NCBI GenBank assembly: GCA_030524425.1 | Contig: JAUNGN010000023.1 | Coordinates: 1-37,797, forward strand | From: Clostridia bacterium | GTDB taxonomy: Bacteria; Bacillota; Clostridia; Lachnospirales; CAG-274 | Length of the DNA: 37,797 bases | Direction: 5' to 3' | Shown: one piece after another, positions 16,488 through 25,210 of the stretch | Position numbering within the stretch: the stretch's first letter is position 1 | How the letters are laid out: each line of letters opens with the position of its first letter | Notes under the pieces: generated by a model | Seen by the model: only the letters and a program-made list of their open reading frames with translations | What the model was told of the DNA's origin: nothing | Database searches by the model: none | Program-made: the position numbers and the translations under genes

Positions 16488-17792
16488 TTAATATCCCAGC
16501 AGTCTTGGCAGCCATAATGATATGGCAGGAACAAATGTGACAAGCATAAGGACAGCAAATATTACAACATAATAAGAAAGAAGCGGCTTAATAACCTTCT
16601 CAATTTTAGTTTCAGCTACTCTTACACCTACAAAAAGAATATTGCCGACAGGCGGTGTTATTGTGCCAATGCAAAGGTTTAAAACAAGCATAATACCAAA
16701 CTGTATTGAATCCATGCCAAGCTCTGTACAAACAGGCAAAAAAATAGGTGTAAAAATAAGAATTGCAGGAGTAATATCCATAAAAGTTCCTACAAAAAGC
16801 AAAACTACATTAATAATAAGCAGAATTATAACTTTGTTATTACTTATACCAAGCAATACATTAGATATTGCCGCAGGAATGCCCGTAAAAGCCATAACCC
16901 AAGCCATAATGCTTGATACACCAATTAAAAATACAATGATACCTGTAGTTTCTGCACTTGCCTTGAAAATGTCATATAAATCTCTCACCTTAATAGTCTT
17001 ATAAAAAAATAATGACAATATAAGACTGTAAACTACAGCTACCACAGAACCTTCCGTTGCTGTAAAAACACCCTTAACAATACCTCCTATTACAATAATA
17101 ATAAGCAAAAGACTGGGTATTGCATCAAATATAATTTTTATAACCTCTTTAATACTGTATTTTTGACTGCTCTTATAACCTCTTTTTGCCGCTATTATAA
17201 AAGCAACTATCATACAGGCAAACCCCCATAATATGCCCGGAATATAGCCTGCCATAAAAAGAGCGGCAACAGATGTACCGCCGCTTACAAGAGAAAAGGT
17301 AATAAGAACATTGCTGGGAGGTATCAGCAGACCTGTAGGTGCAGTTGCAATATTCGCCGAAGCCGAATAGTCCTTATCATAGCCTTCCTTTTCCTCTATA
17401 GGACCAATAATTGTACCCATAGCAGAAGCTGCAGCAACACCTGAGCCCGAAATAGAACCAAACATCATATTTGCAAGAGTATTGGTATGAGCCAAGGCTC
17501 CCGGAATCCTGCCTGTAAGGACTTTGGCAAAATTAATGAGTCTCATTGCTATTCCGCCCTTGTTCATTATATTGCCTGCCAATATAAAAAACGGAATGGC
17601 AATAAGAGTAAAAATCGAAATACCTGAAAAAGTTCGCTGTGCTCCTGTAAGAAAAGCCGCATTAATATCCAGCACAGGCAGTATAGCAACAATTGACGAA
17701 ATACCTATTGCTATTGATATGGGTGCACCCATCAACAAAATAACAAGCAGCACTACCGCAATAATAATTCCGCAAAAAATAGCCGTATTCAT
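16488..17792 (-). CDS. dctM: TRAP transporter large permease DctM
   Basis: The 434-residue large membrane subunit of a tripartite ATP-independent periplasmic-type (TRAP) transporter, which forms the sodium-driven channel. About 12 helices can be traced, with family motifs such as GAPISIAIGISS, FTLIAIPFFILAGNIMNKGGIAMRL, GSISGSGVAAASAMGTI, and PSNVLITFSLVSGGTSVAALFMAGYIPG. The start overlaps the DctQ stop by four bases (ATGA). Last gene of the three-gene operon, followed by a strong terminator. Confidence 0.95.
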   Translation of the reverse strand: MNTAIFCGIIIAVVLLVILLMGAPISIAIGISSIVAILPVLDINAAFLTGAQRTFSGISIFTLIAIPFFILAGNIMNKGGIAMRLINFAKVLTGRIPGALAHTNTLANMMFGSISGSGVAAASAMGTIIGPIEEKEGYDKDYSASANIATAPTGLLIPPSNVLITFSLVSGGTSVAALFMAGYIPGILWGFACMIVAFIIAAKRGYKSSQKYSIKEVIKIIFDAIPSLLLIIIVIGGIVKGVFTATEGSVVAVVYSLILSLFFYKTIKVRDLYDIFKASAETTGIIVFLIGVSSIMAWVMAFTGIPAAISNVLLGISNNKVIILLIINVVLLFVGTFMDITPAILIFTPIFLPVCTELGMDSIQFGIMLVLNLCIGTITPPVGNILFVGVRVAETKIEKVIKPLLSYYVVIFAVLMLVTFVPAISLWLPRLLGY

Positions 17793-18265
17793 ACTTTACC
17801 TCCCTTTGATATCAGTTTTATAATATTAATAACAGAATAAAAGGCTGTAATAAAACCGCTTAACGGCACAACAGTATAAACATAAGACATAGGTATGCCA
17901 AGAGAAGCAGTAACCTGTGTCGCCGTAAGTTTTGTAATGGAAATACCGCCATAAATAAGAACAATTGCCGCAAATATAAACACCAGAGCTTCATTGACAA
18001 TACTTAATATTCTTCTGCTTTTTTCAGGCATTTTGTCATATAAAAATGTCATTGCCATATGCTCCCTTTTTCCAAAAACCAAAGAAGCGCTTAAAAGAGC
18101 CAGCCATGTAAATGAATAGGTCAAAAGCTCCTCAGATGTTGTGCTTGGAGAATTAAAAACATACCTTGTTACAATCTGATAGGTTCCCACAGCCACAATA
18201 AAAGCAAATATAAATATACATACTATTTCAAGACCTCTGTTAAAGTATTTAATAATATTATTCAT
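17789..18265 (-). CDS. dctQ: TRAP transporter small permease DctQ
   Basis: The 158-residue small membrane subunit has four helices, with ARG/TYR-rich VTRYVFNSPSTTSEELLTYSFTWLALLSAS in the first loop and second helix, as in DctQ proteins. It associates with DctM in the membrane. It overlaps dctP by one base (TGATG) and dctM by four, so the three are translationally coupled. Confidence 0.93.
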   Translation of the reverse strand: MNNIIKYFNRGLEIVCIFIFAFIVAVGTYQIVTRYVFNSPSTTSEELLTYSFTWLALLSASLVFGKREHMAMTFLYDKMPEKSRRILSIVNEALVFIFAAIVLIYGGISITKLTATQVTASLGIPMSYVYTVVPLSGFITAFYSVINIIKLISKGGKV

Positions 18266-19275
18266 CAGCCCACCTCCCTGTTTATTTCCTGTATTCGCTC
18301 ATATATAGGAGCAAGCTTTTCATTGTCATTTACCATTTGTTTTTGTAAATCAATAACCTTGCTTTTAAACTGCTCTACATCAACATCAGAAAAGTTTACA
18401 CCCATTTCTGATGCCAGCCTTTTAGCTTCGTCAATCTGTACTATCCATTCCTCCCTTTCAACTTTAGTACAAAGTGCCGCTGCTTCATCAAATATTTTTC
18501 TTTCCTCCTCATCCAGGCTGTCTAAAAACTTAACATTTCCTATCATCATATCAGGCACCATCTGATGCCTGTCATAAATATAGTACTTTGCAACCTCACC
18601 ATGTTTATTATTCGTAAGAGCAAGCTCGTTATTTTCCGCACCATCAATTACGCCCTGCTGAATAGCCGTATATACCTCGCCAAATGACATAGGTGCAGCT
18701 GCCGCACCAAAAGCCTTAACCATACTTACGTTTGAAGGACTTTGCTGTACTCTGAGCTTAAGTCCCTTTAAGTCATCAGGTGATTTTACGGGCTTAGTTG
18801 TATAAAAATTTCTTGTACCGGCATCAAGCCATGTAACAGCTTCAAAGCCCGAACTTCTTGTTGCAGTATAAATTTTATCCCTTATAAAGCTGTCCTCCAT
18901 AGAAGCATAATAAGTGTCTGTACTGTCAAAAAGATAAGGAATACTAAATATTGAATAAATGTCATCAAAGGTTTCGAGATTTCCCGTACTGCAAACAACA
19001 AAATCAATTGCACCGGTCTGTGCCAGCTCAATTGCCTTTACTGAAGCACCTAAAAGCTCATTAGGGAAAATCTGAACATCATACTTATCTCCAAGCCTGT
19101 CCTCCACATATTTTTCAAAGGCAAGAAGTCCTATATGGTCAGGATGGGTTTCACTTTGTGAATGAGCTATTCTCACTATTCTTTTTCCCTCATTAACAGT
19201 ATTACAGCCGCTTAGGCTTATGCACAAAAGAGAAAAAAAACAAATAAATATACATTTTATTACATATTTACTCAT
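18265..19275 (-). CDS. dctP: TRAP transporter substrate-binding lipoprotein DctP
   Basis: A 336-residue extracytoplasmic solute receptor. It has a lipoprotein signal peptide with lipobox LSGC (cysteine about residue 24) and so is anchored in the membrane, as expected for a Gram-positive. The DctP fold is seen from RIVRIAHSQSETHPDH, through the DFVVCSTGNLETF and YLFDSTDTYYASM blocks, to the substrate-carboxylate arginine region LKLRVQQSPSNVSMVKAFGAAAAPMSFGEVYTAIQQGVIDGAEN. That region predicts an organic acid ligand, whose identity I cannot infer. No sensor kinase or catabolic gene lies beside the operon. Its ribosome site is AGGAGGATATAT. Confidence 0.93.
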   Translation of the reverse strand: MSKYVIKCIFICFFSLLCISLSGCNTVNEGKRIVRIAHSQSETHPDHIGLLAFEKYVEDRLGDKYDVQIFPNELLGASVKAIELAQTGAIDFVVCSTGNLETFDDIYSIFSIPYLFDSTDTYYASMEDSFIRDKIYTATRSSGFEAVTWLDAGTRNFYTTKPVKSPDDLKGLKLRVQQSPSNVSMVKAFGAAAAPMSFGEVYTAIQQGVIDGAENNELALTNNKHGEVAKYYIYDRHQMVPDMMIGNVKFLDSLDEEERKIFDEAAALCTKVEREEWIVQIDEAKRLASEMGVNFSDVDVEQFKSKVIDLQKQMVNDNEKLAPIYERIQEINREVG

Positions 19276-19398
19276 ATATATCCTCCTAAATTATTATCAC
19301 TAATTTTATATTGCCCAATTATATTGAAAATATTTGTTAAATTTAGACACAAAAATGTTTTGCTTAAGTAAACTATTTTTGCACAATGACGAATTCAT

Positions 19399-19427
19399 TT
19401 GACTTTTACTCTGATATAGGTTATAAT
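19399..19427 (+). promoter_or_regulatory. Sigma-A promoter of the YaaO-like gene
   Basis: TTGACT-N17-TATAAT, about 53 nt before the start codon at 19480. The space between this and dctP (19276-19398) is A/T-rich. I found no convincing catabolite-repression site or clean dctP promoter there. Confidence 0.75.
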
Positions 19428-19479
19428 ATCTCTGTATATTTGGAATGTACTTTCCATGGATGCGATTAGGAGGAATACT

Positions 19480-20883
19480 ATGTCGGCTTTTATTTTAGAT
19501 AAATTATTAGAAATACAGGAAAAAAATGCCTATCCCCTTCACATGCCGGGACATAAGCGCAATACTGACTTTATGCCCTATGATTTCAGAACAATGGATA
19601 TTACAGAAACAGGCGATGTCGATAATCTTCATGACCCTAAGGAAATTATTGCCATGTCACAAAAGGCTATGGCTGAACTTCTTGGTGCTGAAGAATCATT
19701 TTACCTTGTCAACGGAGGCTCAAGCGGAACAATAGCCGCACTGCTGGGCTGCTGCAATCCCGGAGACACTGTACTTGTTGCAAGCAACTGCCACAAAAGT
19801 GTATACCATGCACTTGTTCTGTCAGGTGTGAATCCTGTATATATCTCACCCCAGATGACGGAGGAAAGTCTTTGCGGCGGTATCAGCATAAGAGATATGT
19901 TTAGAGCCTTTGATGACTATGATATTAAAGCTATGATTATTACAAGTCCGACCTACGAAGGTTTTACCTGTGATGTAAAAACTATTGCAGATATAGTACA
20001 TAAGCACAATTCCATACTTATTGCAGACGAATGCCACGGAGCACACTTTGTATTTTCAGATAAATTTCCTCATTCAGCTCTTCATGACGGTGCAGATGTT
20101 GTAGTAAACAGCTGGCATAAAACCCTGCCATGCTTAAATCAGGCAGCTGTTTTAAGTATAAATACAACAAGAGTTAATAAAAACCGAATTAAAGAAGCTG
20201 TTTCAATGATGAATACGACAAGCCCTTCATACCCCATACTTGCTTCCATTGATTATGCAAGGCATATTTTAACAACAGACAAAAATCTTTTTACAAAATA
20301 TATAGAAACCTTAACAGAAGCCCGTCATGAACTGGATCACTGCAAGGTACTTAAACTTGTAAATGACAGTATTAAAGGACAAAGTGATATATTTGACCTT
20401 GATATCAGTAAATTTACAATTATGGTCAGAACAGACATGACCGGCAGAGAGCTTGCAGACCTGTTACTTGATAAATATAATATACAGATTGAAATGGCAG
20501 GACCTCATCATATTATAGCAATGACTTCAGTTGCTGATGACCCAAGAGGTATAAAGAAATTTGTAAAGGCTATAAGAGATATAGATAAAAAGGTAGAGAG
20601 AAAGTATATAGAAAAGCTTCCTCTCACAATGTCGCCCGTACAAAAGCCTGTTATGATACCAAGGGATGTGTATTATGCGGAAAAAGAAGAAATTGACCTT
20701 GATCATTCAATAGGCAGAATACCTTCAGGTATTATAATGCCTTATCCTCCGGGAATACCACTGGTTGCCGTTGGCGAAAAAATCACTTCAGAGCACATTG
20801 AAAAAATCAGAATATTACAGCAACTTAATGTAAACATTATAGGAGTGAACAACAATAAAGTATATGTTGTAAAAAATAATTAA
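19480..20883 (+). CDS. Orn/Lys/Arg decarboxylase-family PLP enzyme (YaaO-like)
   Basis: The 467-residue fold-type I PLP enzyme of the short Orn/Lys/Arg decarboxylase group to which B. subtilis SpeA and YaaO belong. It starts with YPLHMPGHKRN, and has FLVNGGSSGTIAALL, DECHGAHF at 183-190 (cofactor-contacting Asp) and SWHKTLPCLNQ with the PLP lysine at 214. The C-terminal domain includes PPGIPLVAVGE. It has no N-terminal wing domain, as in this group. The likely reaction is decarboxylation of arginine or lysine; which is not decided by sequence. AGGAGG, 6 nt before the ATG, fixes the start over one eight codons earlier. In Bacillus yaaO is near the recR region, and tmk follows; here tmk is absent. 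Confidence 0.88.
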   Translation: MSAFILDKLLEIQEKNAYPLHMPGHKRNTDFMPYDFRTMDITETGDVDNLHDPKEIIAMSQKAMAELLGAEESFYLVNGGSSGTIAALLGCCNPGDTVLVASNCHKSVYHALVLSGVNPVYISPQMTEESLCGGISIRDMFRAFDDYDIKAMIITSPTYEGFTCDVKTIADIVHKHNSILIADECHGAHFVFSDKFPHSALHDGADVVVNSWHKTLPCLNQAAVLSINTTRVNKNRIKEAVSMMNTTSPSYPILASIDYARHILTTDKNLFTKYIETLTEARHELDHCKVLKLVNDSIKGQSDIFDLDISKFTIMVRTDMTGRELADLLLDKYNIQIEMAGPHHIIAMTSVADDPRGIKKFVKAIRDIDKKVERKYIEKLPLTMSPVQKPVMIPRDVYYAEKEEIDLDHSIGRIPSGIIMPYPPGIPLVAVGEKITSEHIEKIRILQQLNVNIIGVNNNKVYVVKNN

Positions 20884-20916
20884 GAAACTAAAAAGCAACT
20901 AATTTGTAAATTTCTC

Positions 20917-20944
20917 TTGCAAAATAATAAAAATATGTTATACT
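20917..20944 (+). promoter_or_regulatory. Candidate promoter of the small membrane protein gene
   Basis: TTGCAA-N16-TATACT, about 35 nt before the start codon. Confidence 0.6.
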
Positions 20945-20978
20945 TAACTAACATAGGATTTACAAGGGGGTTGTAAAT

Positions 20979-21347
20979 ATGAGTAATTTACCAATCAGCT
21001 TAGAAGAGCTAATATACGCTGCTTTATTGGCATTTTGTATAACATGGTTTATTAACAATACTATTAAAATAAGAAAGCTTATTAAGGCTACTTCAATAAA
21101 TGTAAACGGCCCTAAAGATATTGCTTCAGTAATGGACAGATGTTATACTCTTTTCCCGTTAGAAAAGATTGAATACCACGGTATAACCTTTACAAGAGGA
21201 ATGAAGGTTAAAATTACTACCACTGCCAATGCCGACTTTGAAGGTGAATTTATAGGCGGCAATACAAAAAATATGGTATGTATTAAGACAAGTAAATATA
21301 TTATTGCTCATAAGTTAAGTAATATTATTGATATTACAAAGCTTTAA
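20979..21347 (+). CDS. Small membrane protein with possible SH3/Sm-like domain
   Basis: I do not recognise this 122-residue protein. It has one N-terminal membrane helix at about 11-29 (LIYAALLAFCITWFINN) followed by a basic stretch (KIRKLIK). The C-terminal half is beta-rich: HGITFTRGMKVKITTTANADFEGEFIGGNTKNMVCIKTS ends in SNIIDI. The pattern of a short barrel beginning with G-x-x-V and ending with an I-x-x-I strand resembles SH3/Sm-type small barrels; this is shape inference only. A GGGGG ribosome site precedes the ATG, and it has its own promoter and terminator. Membrane-tethered. Confidence 0.7.
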   Translation: MSNLPISLEELIYAALLAFCITWFINNTIKIRKLIKATSINVNGPKDIASVMDRCYTLFPLEKIEYHGITFTRGMKVKITTTANADFEGEFIGGNTKNMVCIKTSKYIIAHKLSNIIDITKL

Positions 21348-21352
21348 AAAAT

Positions 21353-21386
21353 GGGGACGGTGCACTTTTTTGATATGCACCGCCCC
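21353..21386. terminator. GGGGA-CGGTGCA bidirectional terminator
   Basis: GGGG-A-CGGTGCA pairs with TGCACCG-CCCC around an 11-nt loop, with one bulged A. T-rich flanks follow on both strands. It separates the convergent membrane protein gene and the yaiI gene. The element is much more G+C-rich than its surroundings. Confidence 0.8.
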
Positions 21387-21390
21387 TCTT

Positions 21391-21846
21391 TTAATTTTCC
21401 GCATATAAATACTTTAATACGAGTTTTTCCAAAGATTCACTATATTTCCAGTTATCCTCTTCTGTCCTTTTCTTGGCACCCTTTAAATGAGTTTTATTAT
21501 GACTTCTTCTTACAGCCTTGGCAATGTGCCTTTGCATAAGAAGTCCGTCAATATTTTCATTGGTATACCACTTTCCGCTTTGATGAATGGGATGTGCACC
21601 CCTGCCCAAAGCCATAGCCGCCACACCGTAATCCTGACTTACTACAATATCCCCCTTTCTACATCTGTTTACAAGCACAAAGTCCACGGAATCAGCGCCT
21701 GCATCAGCCACAATAATCTCACTATAATCCGAACCTAAAATATGATTTGTATCACATATCAGAGTAACCGGAATATTATATTTTTCTGCAACAGCTTCTG
21801 TCTGCTTAATCACAGGGCATCCGTCAGCATCTACATATATTCTCAT
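21391..21846 (-). CDS. YaiI/YqxD (UPF0178, DUF188) family protein
   Basis: A 151-residue member of the YaiI/YqxD family, which has a PIN-like nuclease fold but no established activity. It starts MRIYVDADGCPVIKQTEAVAEK, with conserved acidic residues at the strand ends, and has DAGADSVDFVLVNRCRKGDIVVSQDYGVAAMAL and KGAKKRTEEDN as the family blocks. Its start overlaps the epimerase stop (ATGA), so it is made with the polysaccharide operon although its family has no known role there. Confidence 0.92.
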   Translation of the reverse strand: MRIYVDADGCPVIKQTEAVAEKYNIPVTLICDTNHILGSDYSEIIVADAGADSVDFVLVNRCRKGDIVVSQDYGVAAMALGRGAHPIHQSGKWYTNENIDGLLMQRHIAKAVRRSHNKTHLKGAKKRTEEDNWKYSESLEKLVLKYLYAEN

Positions 21847-22646
21847 CTTTCGCTTAACCTCACAGCTTCTTTAACCGAAACATTATCAATCCTTGCTGCA
21901 ATATCTTCACCGTAATACAAAGTTCCAAAAGCTTTTTTTATAATTCCAAAGGGCAATGCCTTTAAAGCTTTGCCCAATATTTTGGAACAGGGCTTTTTAG
22001 AAATATACCTCATTAAGTCAGCAGTTGAGACATATTCATTATCCATAGGCATAAATATACCACCCTCATTTTTTTCAATAATGTCCCTTATTAATAAGGA
22101 AAGATTTCCTATATATATAAGACTCTTTTTATTAGCCGTATCAGGAATAACAGGTATAATTTTAGCAATCTTAGATAGCTTTGCATAGTTTCCCGGACAG
22201 TCCTTGCCATAAACCATAGGAGGTCTTACAATCGTGACTCTAAAGCTGTCACTTTTTAATGAAAGGAGATATTTTTCTGCCTTAAGCTTGCTTTTGCCAT
22301 ATAATGTTTTAGGCTCTGTTTTTGTAAATTTATCTATTTTTCCTTCTGTAACTCCATATACAGCCATCGTGCTTAAAAAAACAAAATGCTTTACACCATA
22401 TTTTACAGCTTTATCCGCAAGAGCCTTTGTAAGCTCATAATTGACTTTGTCATATTCATCCTTATAATCAGACTCCCTTTTATGAACAATTGCCGCACAA
22501 TGAATAATAGCATCAGCTCCCCTTAAGTCTATACCATCTACACCGTTCCTTATTGAAATACACTCTGCATCAAAGCCATGTGACAAAAGATAATTACATA
22601 TATTGCTGCTTATATAGCTATTTTTCCCCGTCAGTATTATCCTCAT
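21843..22646 (-). CDS. NAD-dependent epimerase/dehydratase (extended SDR)
   Basis: The 267-residue short-chain dehydrogenase-type sugar-nucleotide enzyme. The nucleotide-binding loop is TGKNSYISSNI, where the usual TGxxGxxG glycines are replaced by Ser and a second Ser, so NAD(P) use should be checked. The catalytic YxxxK is intact in LYGKSKLKAEKYL, and VRPPMVYG follows. The substrate is probably a UDP-sugar. The AAGGAGGG ribosome site lies inside the previous gene's end, giving a 29-base overlap with the sugar transferase gene. It works with the upstream initiating transferase and CapD-type dehydratase in surface polysaccharide assembly. Confidence 0.85.
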   Translation of the reverse strand: MRIILTGKNSYISSNICNYLLSHGFDAECISIRNGVDGIDLRGADAIIHCAAIVHKRESDYKDEYDKVNYELTKALADKAVKYGVKHFVFLSTMAVYGVTEGKIDKFTKTEPKTLYGKSKLKAEKYLLSLKSDSFRVTIVRPPMVYGKDCPGNYAKLSKIAKIIPVIPDTANKKSLIYIGNLSLLIRDIIEKNEGGIFMPMDNEYVSTADLMRYISKKPCSKILGKALKALPFGIIKKAFGTLYYGEDIAARIDNVSVKEAVRLSER

Positions 22647-23226
22647 TTTTGCCCTCCTTGACACCATCAGCCATAAATACAGAAATAACAGTCCTTATTA
22701 TAATATAAATATCAAACAAAAGGCTCATTTTCTTTACATACTCGCCGTCATATTTTGATTTAATTTCAATAGGTAATTCATCTCTGCCATTTACCTGTGC
22801 CCAGCCTGTAAGCCCGGGCACAACTCCGTTAGCACCATATTTATCACGTTCCGCAATAAGATCAAACTGATTCCATAGAGCAGGTCTTGGACCTATAAGA
22901 CTCATCTCACCCTTTAGTATATTAAAAAGCTGAGGCAATTCATCCATACTGGATATTCTTAAGAATTTACCTATATGGGTTATGTAGCTTTCAGGATTTT
23001 CCAAAAGATGCGTAGGAACATCTTTTGGTGTAGTGATTTTCATTGTCCTGAACTTATATATATAAAATTCCCTTTTATTTAAGCCTATCCTTTTCTGCTT
23101 AAACAAAATATTACCGCCATCTTCAAGCTTAATAAGCAAAGCCAGTATAATTAAAAGCCAGCTTAAGCCGCAAATAGCCATAAGACTTAGTATAAAATCC
23201 AATAGTCTTTTTACTCTGATATACAT
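22618..23226 (-). CDS. Polyprenyl-phosphate sugar-1-phosphate transferase
   Basis: A 202-residue bacterial sugar transferase of the short PglC/WcaJ-C-terminal type. It moves a sugar-1-phosphate from its nucleotide onto undecaprenyl phosphate and so starts a repeat unit. Family motifs are VKRLLDFILSL at the membrane-associated start, IKLEDGGNILFKQKRIG, YIYKFRTMKI, SSMDELPQLFNILKGEMSLIGPRP and PGLTGWAQVNGRDEL. The ATG at 23226 has GGAG with 6 nt spacing and begins 1 nt after the CapD stop codon; upstream starts lie within capD. Its small size means no N-terminal membrane dehydratase-like domain, as that role is given to the adjacent gene. Confidence 0.93.
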   Translation of the reverse strand: MYIRVKRLLDFILSLMAICGLSWLLIILALLIKLEDGGNILFKQKRIGLNKREFYIYKFRTMKITTPKDVPTHLLENPESYITHIGKFLRISSMDELPQLFNILKGEMSLIGPRPALWNQFDLIAERDKYGANGVVPGLTGWAQVNGRDELPIEIKSKYDGEYVKKMSLLFDIYIIIRTVISVFMADGVKEGKNEDNTDGEK

Positions 23227-23227
23227 A

Positions 23228-25147
23228 CTATTCTCCATTCGGGTTAAAATTAGGTACAATCTTTTTAATATAATCTTTTACCTTATCAGGCTCCTCAAAG
23301 GCTGCCCTGTAAAGTTCATCAAGATTTTTATTAAACTCATCGTAATCCATTTCCACAGGTGCAGTAACAAAAATTTTATTTCCAAATACAAGTTTCATAC
23401 TATCCTTTTCTTCTGCCATTATAAGCTCTTCATAAAGCTTTTCCCCCGGTCTTAAACCTGTATATTCAATCTTTATATCCTTATCCGGTACAAAACCCGA
23501 CAATCTTATAAGATTTCTTGCCAAATCATCAATTTTAACAGGCTTCCCCATATCCAAAACATAAATTCTTCCGCTGTTATCAAGGCTCGCCGCCTGCATA
23601 ACCAGCCTTGATGCCTCAGGTATTGTCATGAAAAACCTGGTAATATCTTTATGGGTTACGGTAACAGGTCCCCCTGACTTAATCTGTTTTTGAAAAAGAG
23701 GTATAACACTGCCATTACTGCCAAGTACATTGCCAAAACGTACAGCTACAAACTTTGTATTGCTGTGAGATGCAAATTCCTGAATAATAAGCTCGGTAAT
23801 TCTCTTTGTTGCTCCCATAACATTGGTAGGATTAACAGCTTTATCCGTAGATAAAAGAACAAAATGGTCAACACCGTACCTGTCAGCACATTTTGCAACA
23901 TTTAATGTACCAAACACATTATTCTTTACTGCCTCAGCAGGTACAAACTCCATAAGAGGCACATGCTTATGTGCCGCAGCATGGAACACAACATTAGGCC
24001 TGTATTCCTCAAAAACTCTTTCAACACAGTTTATATCCCTTATTGTGCCGACTCTGATTATCATTTTAGCTTTATTACCGTACTTATCTTTAAGCTCATT
24101 GTAAAGCTCATAGGCATTGTTTTCATACACGTCAAAAATTATAAGAAGCTTAGGCTCAAACTTTACAATCTGCCTGCAAAGCTCAGAACCAATAGAGCCT
24201 CCGCCTCCTGTAACAAGCACAACCCTATCCATAATATATTCAGAAATACTGCGGATATCAATAGAAACTTCATCTCTGAAAAGTAAATCTGTAATATTTA
24301 CAGCTCTTAATCTCTGAAAACCTCCGTCAGAAATATCACTCATAGGCGGAATCATTTTAAGAACACAATCCGTCTGAGTACAATATCCCATTATTCTGTT
24401 TATCTGAGCATTTGTGGCAGAAGGAATTGCAACAATAATTTCCTCAATTTCATACTCCGTACAAAGTCTTGGAATATTGGCAGTATCATATGTCACCCTT
24501 ATACCCATCAGGTTACTGTTATTTTTACTGTAATCATCATCAACAACAATAACAGCCATCCTGTCTTCATAGCCCTTTTCACCGTTTATAATGCTTCTTA
24601 CAACATTATAGCCGGAGTAACCTGCACCTACAACAAGAACCCTTTTTCTTCCGCTTTTTCTGTCAAAAAAATGCTCTATATTTATAAAAATTCTCTTAAC
24701 AAAGCGATAGCCCGAACGTGAAAAGACAAATAAAATAATACTTATTATCCATCCCACTATTAGCATTCTTTTAGGCAGTTCAATATATATAATTCCTGAC
24801 AAAAAATAACAATAGTATCCATATATTGCAGCGAAAATAATGGTGTTTGCCACAATTATTTTATACACATCCTCAATAGCGGCATATTTCCACAGGTTGG
24901 AATAAAACTTAAACAGTCCATACACCACCAGACAAAAGGGAGATACAAAAATAAAAGTATACTTGTACCAACTCCATACCTCAGAAGGAATAAGCCTTCC
25001 CTGTCCCCCCGGCAAGCCGGGAATTGTGCCGCCATACCACAGACATATGGCAATTAATATAGATATATTTATTAACACTACATCAAGCAGTGCATAAAGA
25101 AACATTTTATTTCTTTGTTCCCTTGCCATAGCTGACAGCCTAACCAT
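23228..25147 (-). CDS. CapD/WbpM/PglF-type membrane sugar-nucleotide dehydratase
   Basis: A 639-residue protein with four N-terminal membrane helices (about residues 15-145), a first Rossmann fold with VLVVGAGYSGYNVV at about 170-183, and a catalytic second Rossmann domain from about 308 with VTGGGGSIGSELCRQI. Catalytic STDKAVNPTNVMGATK follows near residue 410-425. These 4,6-dehydratases act on UDP-GlcNAc as the first step toward diamino- or deoxy-sugars. It probably supplies the nucleotide sugar to the sugar transferase that follows. GGAGG before the first ATG; the operon order is ligase, dehydratase, transferase, epimerase. Confidence 0.93.
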   Translation of the reverse strand: MVRLSAMAREQRNKMFLYALLDVVLINISILIAICLWYGGTIPGLPGGQGRLIPSEVWSWYKYTFIFVSPFCLVVYGLFKFYSNLWKYAAIEDVYKIIVANTIIFAAIYGYYCYFLSGIIYIELPKRMLIVGWIISIILFVFSRSGYRFVKRIFINIEHFFDRKSGRKRVLVVGAGYSGYNVVRSIINGEKGYEDRMAVIVVDDDYSKNNSNLMGIRVTYDTANIPRLCTEYEIEEIIVAIPSATNAQINRIMGYCTQTDCVLKMIPPMSDISDGGFQRLRAVNITDLLFRDEVSIDIRSISEYIMDRVVLVTGGGGSIGSELCRQIVKFEPKLLIIFDVYENNAYELYNELKDKYGNKAKMIIRVGTIRDINCVERVFEEYRPNVVFHAAAHKHVPLMEFVPAEAVKNNVFGTLNVAKCADRYGVDHFVLLSTDKAVNPTNVMGATKRITELIIQEFASHSNTKFVAVRFGNVLGSNGSVIPLFQKQIKSGGPVTVTHKDITRFFMTIPEASRLVMQAASLDNSGRIYVLDMGKPVKIDDLARNLIRLSGFVPDKDIKIEYTGLRPGEKLYEELIMAEEKDSMKLVFGNKIFVTAPVEMDYDEFNKNLDELYRAAFEEPDKVKDYIKKIVPNFNPNGE

Positions 25148-25165
25148 AGCCTACCTCCAATAAAT

Positions 25166-25186
25166 AGGCGAGGTAATTCCTCGCCT
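25166..25186. terminator. Hairpin between the ligase and dehydratase genes
   Basis: AGGCGAGG and CCTCGCCT form an 8-bp G+C-rich stem, 5-nt loop, within the operon. On the minus strand the following bases (ATTTATTGGAGG) make only a weak T-run, so it may lower but not stop downstream transcription. Confidence 0.4.
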
Positions 25187-25210
25187 GATTTTTAAATTTA
25201 ATTAAAACTA

